Source: Dictyoglomaceae bacterium
Lineage (GTDB): Bacteria; Dictyoglomota; Dictyoglomia; Dictyoglomales; Dictyoglomaceae
Direction of reading: 5' to 3'
Assembly (NCBI GenBank): GCA_028276205.1
Contig: JAPYWU010000033.1
Span: forward strand, 1 to 10,170
DNA length: 10,170 nt
Position numbers and translations under genes: made by a program. Below are positions 6,467 through 10,170 of the stretch, one piece after another (the first letter of the stretch is position 1; every line of letters begins with the position of its first letter). Below the pieces are notes generated by a model. That model saw only the letters and a list, made by a program, of their open reading frames with translations, was not told where the DNA came from and made no database searches.

Positions 6467-8810
6467 ACTCCTTTACCTCCAAAATAGCAAGATTTAAGAC
6501 CTCATCAGCATGTTCTACAAAATAGAAGGTCAGATCTTTCTTAACTTCTTCTGGTATTTCTTCCAAGTCTTTTTGATTTTCCTTAGGCATTATCACAGCA
6601 GTGAGTCCTGCTCTGTGAGCTGCAAGGACTTTTTCTCTTATTCCTCCTACTGGAAGAACTTTACCCCTCAAAGTAATTTCTCCTGTCATACCTATATCTT
6701 TTTTAACAGGTCTCTTGGTAAGGGCTGAAGCTATAGCTGTTGCTATTGTGACACCTGCGGATGGACCATCCTTAGGAATAGCACCTGATGGTACATGTAC
6801 ATGAATATCTGATTTTTCTAAAATCTCATAACTTACATTTAGATCTTTTAATTTTGATCTCACGTAAGAAAGGGCTGTTTTTGCTGATTCTTGCATTACC
6901 TCTCCAAGTTTACCAGTAAGTATGAGATTTCCCTTTCCTTCAACAACTAAAGCTTCAACAAAAAGAATATCACCGCCTGCTTCTGTCCATGCAAGGCCAG
7001 TAGCTACTCCTACTTCATCCTTTTCTCCTTTCATACCAAAGGTATATTTCTCTGGACCTAAGTATTTGGGTATATCTTCTTTATCCACAATTACTTTATC
7101 GCTAATACTTCCTTCTGCGATACCTTTTGCAATCTTTCTAATAATAGAAGCAATTTCTCTTTCTAAGTTTCTTACTCCTGCCTCTCGAGTGTATTCTCTT
7201 ATAATTTTCTTTATAGCTTCATCAGTAAATTCTATCTGATAATTCTCTAAACCATGTTCTTTTAATTGTCTTGGAATTAAGAAACCTTTTGCTATTCCAA
7301 GCTTTTGATATTCTGTATATCCAGGAAGTTCTATTACCTCCATTCTATCAAGTAATGCTGGAGGTATAGTATATAGCACGTTTGCAGTTGCTATAAACAT
7401 AACTTTAGAAAGATCAAAAGGTACTCCTAAGTAATTGTCTACAAAAGAATTATTTTGTTCAGGATCAAGGACTTCTAATAGTGCTGCTGATGGATCTCCT
7501 CTAAAATCTGCCCCTAATTTGTCTATTTCATCAAGCATAAATACAGGATTGTTAGACTCAGCCTTTCTCATCCCTTGAATAATTCTTCCCGGTAAGGCTC
7601 CTACGTAGGTTCTTCTATGTCCTCTTATCTCAGCCTCGTCTCTTATACCACCTAACGATATTCTTACAAATTTTCTTCCAAGAGCTCTTGCTATAGATTT
7701 TCCAAGGGATGTTTTACCAACACCGGGAGGTCCTACAAAACATAATATAGGTCCTTTCATATCACTCTTTAACTTCCTAACAGCTAAGTATTCTAAGATT
7801 CTTTCTTTGACCTTCTCCAAATCATAGTGGTCTTCATTTAAGATTTCTTCAGCTCTTTTTATATCAAGGTTATCTTCTGTAGACTTTGCCCATGGCAAAC
7901 TAATAAGCCAATCTAAATAGGTTCTTGTAACTGTATATTCTGCAGAGCCAGGTGGCATTAAAGCAAGTCTTTCTAATTCTCTTTCTGCTTCTTTCATTGC
8001 TTCAGGAGGAAGTTTTGCTTCCTGGAGTTTTTGCCTTAATTCATTTATCTCCATCTCTCTGGGATCAATCTCGCCAAGCTCTTTTTGTATTGCTTTCATC
8101 TGTTGTCTTAAGAAGTATTCTTTTTGACTTTTTTCTATTTCATTTTTGACTTCATTTTGTATTTTATTTGCTATCTCCAAAATTTCTAATTCCCTTGTGA
8201 GATAATAGGTTACTTTTTGTAATCTTTCCTTTATATCGATAGTTTCTAATATTTCTTGTTTCTCATTAATATTTAGATTAGTATTGAAAGCTATAAAATC
8301 TGCTAATTTCCCTGGTTCTTGTATATTCATTGCATTAATTATAAGCTCTTCTGGAAATTGGGGTATTAGAGATGCCATCTTTTGGAATAGATTTAAAAGA
8401 TTTCTCATTAATCCTTCTATTTCAACAGTTTTTTCTACCCTTTCTTCTATTACCTCTACCTTAGCTTTAAAGTATGGTTCTGTCTGCGTAAATTCAATTA
8501 TTCTTATTCTTTGTAATCCTTGCACAAATAGTCTAAGAGTGTTATCAGGAAATCTTAAGCTTCTTACTATTATTCCTACAGTGCCAACCTTATGAATATC
8601 ATCTGGTGTTGGTTCTTCTACAGGAGTTTTCTGCATACACATTCCAATTATTTTGTTACCAGCAAGGGCATCTTCCACTAATTTGATGCTCTTTTCTCTT
8701 CCCACAACAAGTGGAATAAGCATTTGAGGATATACTACTGTCTCTCTTAGTGGAAGAATTGGTAATTCTTCTGGTATGTCTGGCATTTGGTTCATTTCTT
8801 TTTCTTCCAT
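6432..8810 (-). CDS. lon: ATP-dependent Lon protease
   Basis: Hexameric AAA+ serine protease that degrades misfolded and selected regulatory proteins in the cytosol. With the start at 8810 it has 792 residues, normal for bacterial LonA. The N-terminal substrate-binding domain starts at about residue 14 (ELPILPLRETVVYP) and runs to about 200, then a helical linker. The AAA+ module has Walker A GPPGVGKT (360-367) and Walker B FMLDEID (424-430). The protease domain begins near 590. The catalytic dyad is S684 in PKDGPSAG and K727 in VGGIREK. No membrane segment is present, so this is the soluble LonA type rather than LonB. The frame stays open upstream to an ATG at 8897, but that would overlap hsp20 by 68 bases. 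The 8810 start has a perfect AGGAGGG 8 bases upstream. The gene lies 19 bases after hsp20 and overlaps the next gene by 35 bases. Confidence 0.97.
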   Translation of the reverse strand: MEEKEMNQMPDIPEELPILPLRETVVYPQMLIPLVVGREKSIKLVEDALAGNKIIGMCMQKTPVEEPTPDDIHKVGTVGIIVRSLRFPDNTLRLFVQGLQRIRIIEFTQTEPYFKAKVEVIEERVEKTVEIEGLMRNLLNLFQKMASLIPQFPEELIINAMNIQEPGKLADFIAFNTNLNINEKQEILETIDIKERLQKVTYYLTRELEILEIANKIQNEVKNEIEKSQKEYFLRQQMKAIQKELGEIDPREMEINELRQKLQEAKLPPEAMKEAERELERLALMPPGSAEYTVTRTYLDWLISLPWAKSTEDNLDIKRAEEILNEDHYDLEKVKERILEYLAVRKLKSDMKGPILCFVGPPGVGKTSLGKSIARALGRKFVRISLGGIRDEAEIRGHRRTYVGALPGRIIQGMRKAESNNPVFMLDEIDKLGADFRGDPSAALLEVLDPEQNNSFVDNYLGVPFDLSKVMFIATANVLYTIPPALLDRMEVIELPGYTEYQKLGIAKGFLIPRQLKEHGLENYQIEFTDEAIKKIIREYTREAGVRNLEREIASIIRKIAKGIAEGSISDKVIVDKEDIPKYLGPEKYTFGMKGEKDEVGVATGLAWTEAGGDILFVEALVVEGKGNLILTGKLGEVMQESAKTALSYVRSKLKDLNVSYEILEKSDIHVHVPSGAIPKDGPSAGVTIATAIASALTKRPVKKDIGMTGEITLRGKVLPVGGIREKVLAAHRAGLTAVIMPKENQKDLEEIPEEVKKDLTFYFVEHADEVLNLAILEVKEYAEQRDPERAG
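6475..6480 (-). promoter_or_regulatory. Ribosome binding site of the eRF1-like gene, inside lon
   Basis: On the minus strand GGAGGT precedes the ATG at 6466 by 8-9 bases, and a second AGGAG (6468-6472) lies almost against the start. The site lies within the coding end of lon, so it fixes the start and suggests that translation is coupled to ribosomes finishing lon. Confidence 0.8.
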
Positions 8811-8818
8811 TTTTGCAT

Positions 8819-8825
8819 CCCTCCT
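8819..8825 (-). promoter_or_regulatory. Ribosome binding site deciding the lon start
   Basis: AGGAGGG on the minus strand lies 8 bases before the ATG at 8810, in the 19-base gap between hsp20 and lon. An ATG at 8818 in between is out of frame with lon. This supports 8810 over the upstream in-frame ATG at 8897. Confidence 0.85.
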
Positions 8826-8829
8826 TTCT

Positions 8830-9231
8830 TTACTTTTTGGGAAGAACAATTTCCAAAAAGCCATTGTTATATGATGCCTCCGCATTTTGAGCGTCAACTT
8901 CTACAGGTAATGGTATTACCCTTTCAAAGGGACCAAAGTTTATCTCCATTCTGTGATAAATTTCTGGCTCCGATATATAATTTTCTTGTCTTGTACCTCT
9001 TAGGATTAATTTACCTTCATGGAAAGTAATATCAATATCTTGAATTTTTACTCCTGCAATTTCTACTAAGACCACTATTTTATCATTAGTCTCATAAACA
9101 TCTACTCTTGGTACCCATGCCCCCCATTGCATAGAGAAGCGAGAACTTTCTCTATAGAAACAGTCTACAATTCTAAACATTTCTCCACCAAAAGGATCAT
9201 CTCTTTGTGTAAATATTCTTTTCCTCTCCAT
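8830..9231 (-). CDS. Small heat shock protein, Hsp20/alpha-crystallin family
   Basis: An ATP-independent holdase of 133 residues that binds unfolding proteins in the cytoplasm and keeps them soluble. The alpha-crystallin domain runs from about residue 39 (WVPRVDVYETND) to the end. It shows the usual VEIAGVKIQDIDITF strand region, the L-x-L-x-G-type GKLILRG (73-79), FERVIPLPVEVD and the closing NGFLEIVLPKK. The protein stops right after that PKK, so the C-terminal extension with the I/V-x-I/V motif, which normally joins dimers into large oligomers, is missing. It may therefore form smaller assemblies. GGAGG lies 9 bases before the start. It is first in a minus-strand operon with lon and the eRF1-like gene, so it probably holds substrates that Lon degrades. 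No CIRCE or CtsR heat-shock operator is seen upstream. Confidence 0.95.
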   Translation of the reverse strand: MERKRIFTQRDDPFGGEMFRIVDCFYRESSRFSMQWGAWVPRVDVYETNDKIVVLVEIAGVKIQDIDITFHEGKLILRGTRQENYISEPEIYHRMEINFGPFERVIPLPVEVDAQNAEASYNNGFLEIVLPKK

Positions 9232-9288
9232 AGTTTTTATCCTCCAGAAACTTTGACATTTTTAATTTATCAATTTATCTTTATTTCC

Positions 9289-9317
9289 ATTATACCATAT
9301 TATACAAAGTGTGATTT
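9289..9317 (-). promoter_or_regulatory. Predicted promoter of the hsp20-lon-eRF1-like operon
   Basis: On the minus strand TGG precedes a perfect TATAAT (9289-9294), giving an extended -10 element at 9289-9297. At the 17-base spacing the -35 position holds AAATCA (9312-9317), a poor match that lies inside the palindrome at 9310-9325. The start of transcription would be near 9282, leaving a leader of about 50 bases before hsp20. Confidence 0.6.
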
Positions 9318-9325
9318 AGATCACT
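9310..9325. promoter_or_regulatory. Palindromic operator candidate, CRP/FNR-like
   Basis: The bases TGTGATTTAGATCACT contain the perfect inverted repeat GTGAT-N4-ATCAC. They match nine of ten fixed positions of the E. coli CRP site TGTGA-N6-TCACA. The site lies between the divergent hsp20 and membrane-protein promoters: over the hsp20 -35 region, and centred about 42 bases before the likely start of the + strand transcript. Which regulator binds is unknown; a Crp/Fnr-family protein is an inference from the motif. Confidence 0.5.
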
Positions 9326-9348
9326 TTATTATTTATTTTTTAAGTGAT
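9320..9348. repeat. Second inverted repeat sharing the operator half-site
   Basis: ATCACTT (9320-9326) is the exact reverse complement of AAGTGAT (9342-9348), with 15 bases between them. The left arm is also the right arm of the 9310-9325 palindrome, so GTGAT occurs at 9311 and 9344, 33 bases apart or about three helical turns. The right copy overlaps the likely -10 region of the + strand gene. Confidence 0.5.
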
Positions 9349-9353
9349 AGAAT
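9325..9353 (+). promoter_or_regulatory. Predicted promoter of the exported beta-barrel protein gene
   Basis: TGA followed by TAGAAT (9348-9353) forms an extended -10 element with one mismatch. At 17 bases upstream the -35 position holds TTTATT (9325-9330), a weak match. A weak -35 with an upstream CRP-like site would suit an activator-dependent promoter, but this is inference. Confidence 0.4.
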
Positions 9354-9391
9354 GTAATTAAAAGAATTCTTTAAGAGAGGTGAGAGGAAAG

Positions 9392-10170
9392 ATGAAAAAG
9401 AAATTAATTTTAAGTTCCATTTTGATTCTTATTTTTCTTTTTACTGTATCCTATGGAGTGACCACAAGTTTTGCTTTTAAGGATCTTCTTTATGATCCAA
9501 GGGCTATGGGAGTTGCAGGTGCTATGACAGCTCTTGCTGATTCCCCAACATCTGCCATATATAATCCAGCTCTTATGGGTGAATATTCAAGACTTGCTCT
9601 TAAAACAGGTTTTGGTTTAGCACCTATTTCTAATGTGCAATCTTTTATAGATCTTTACAACATGTTATATAGTGGTACAGAGCCACCAAATGGTGATTTT
9701 AATACATATCTATCCTTTGCAGGATATCTACATCTTGGTATAAGTAAATTAGGAATTACTCTTTTTGGAGATAGTGATATAGACGTTAACTTCCACAAAT
9801 ATACTTCAAATGATTCTTCTCAAGATCTAATAGCTGATGTAAATATTACTGCGACTGCCACTCCAAATCTTAATGGTGCATTAACCATTGCTATTCCTGC
9901 TATAGACTTATTAGGCTTGAAACTAAATCTTGGTACTAATGTAAGATTAAACAACACACGGTATTACTCTTACAATGAAAGCGTACATGTAACTCATACT
10001 GGAGTAGCAGAAGCAGAATCTAATCATACGCCTAATGACAATGATATCCGTAAAAAAGAATATTATTCAACTGATGAAAAATATATTTCTATTGACCTTG
10101 GAGCTTATATGAGATTTTCACCCTTTGTAGCAGTAGGTATCTTTGCAAAAGATGCATATAGCATAACTCT
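9392..10170 (+). CDS. Exported, probably outer-membrane beta-barrel protein (3' end outside window)
   Basis: The frame is open from 9392 to the window end (259 codons, no stop). GAGGTGA (9377-9383) lies 8 bases before the ATG. The N-terminus is a classic signal peptide: MKKK, then a hydrophobic core to about residue 19, with likely cleavage after SYG (22) or SFA (28). The mature start has DPRAMGVAGAMTALADSPTS and IYNPALMG. This resembles the opening of the PorV/UPF0164 and TraF-like barrel proteins, where a glycine-rich strand is followed by D..A.Y.NPA. Alternating short hydrophobic stretches ending in glycine (LGISKLGITLFG, LDLGAYM-like strands) fit a beta barrel, and the asparagine- and serine-rich stretches between them fit surface loops. 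Its role is not identifiable; such proteins act in fatty-acid uptake, secretion or unknown envelope tasks. It diverges from hsp20 across a shared control region. Confidence 0.75.
   Translation, partial: MKKKLILSSILILIFLFTVSYGVTTSFAFKDLLYDPRAMGVAGAMTALADSPTSAIYNPALMGEYSRLALKTGFGLAPISNVQSFIDLYNMLYSGTEPPNGDFNTYLSFAGYLHLGISKLGITLFGDSDIDVNFHKYTSNDSSQDLIADVNITATATPNLNGALTIAIPAIDLLGLKLNLGTNVRLNNTRYYSYNESVHVTHTGVAEAESNHTPNDNDIRKKEYYSTDEKYISIDLGAYMRFSPFVAVGIFAKDAYSIT

Noticed and set aside
9232..9252. AGTTT / AAACT inverted repeat flanking the hsp20 ribosome site, as a possible RNA thermometer
   Set aside because: A 5 bp A/U-rich stem leaves the ribosome site in the loop rather than paired, and would be melted at thermophile growth temperatures.
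9127..9357. Plus-strand reading frame across the start of hsp20 and the spacer
   Set aside because: It runs antisense to hsp20 and through the promoter region, has no ribosome site or recognisable domain, and conflicts with the clear start at 9392.
9232..9391. CIRCE or CtsR operator before hsp20
   Set aside because: I looked for TTAGCACTC-N9-GAGTGCTAA and for paired GGTCAAA repeats and found neither.

Overview
This AT-rich window carries seven protein genes, two of them cut by the window edges. It looks like a thermophilic bacterium with an outer membrane, strong Shine-Dalgarno sites and charge-rich proteins. From the appearance of LeuS, GAPDH and Lon I would guess Dictyoglomus or a close relative; that is recognition from memory, not a search. 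No RNA gene, insertion sequence, phage gene or CRISPR array is visible.

Left part (1-5297, + strand): the end of an ABC exporter ATPase overlaps by 4 bp an ABC-2 type permease of the NatB-like kind. Next comes leuS (leucyl-tRNA synthetase) behind its own sigma-A-like promoter. Then gap (NAD-type glyceraldehyde-3-phosphate dehydrogenase) sits behind an extended -10 promoter. A strong hairpin with a T-run closes gap and also serves the convergent minus-strand operon.

Middle (9231 down to 5357, - strand): a compact protein-quality-control operon reads hsp20, lon, and an eRF1-like protein. Hsp20 is a small alpha-crystallin-type holdase. Lon is the ATP-dependent protease; its start is best placed at 8810. 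The third gene begins inside the last codons of lon (35 bp overlap) with its own ribosome binding site. It encodes a three-domain relative of archaeal/eukaryotic release factor 1 in which the GGQ peptidyl-tRNA hydrolysis motif reads GGW and a four-cysteine zinc ribbon is kept in the last domain. It fits the poorly characterised 'baeRF' group of bacterial release-factor homologues. Linking chaperone, protease and a possible ribosome-rescue or nascent-chain-release factor in one transcript is the most interesting item here.

Right part (9232-10170): a divergent regulatory region of about 160 bp separates hsp20 from a + strand gene for an exported, probably outer-membrane beta-barrel protein that runs off the window. 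The region holds a CRP-like palindrome (TGTGA-N6-TCACT), a third matching half-site, and promoter-like elements on both strands, suggesting shared control of the divergent pair.
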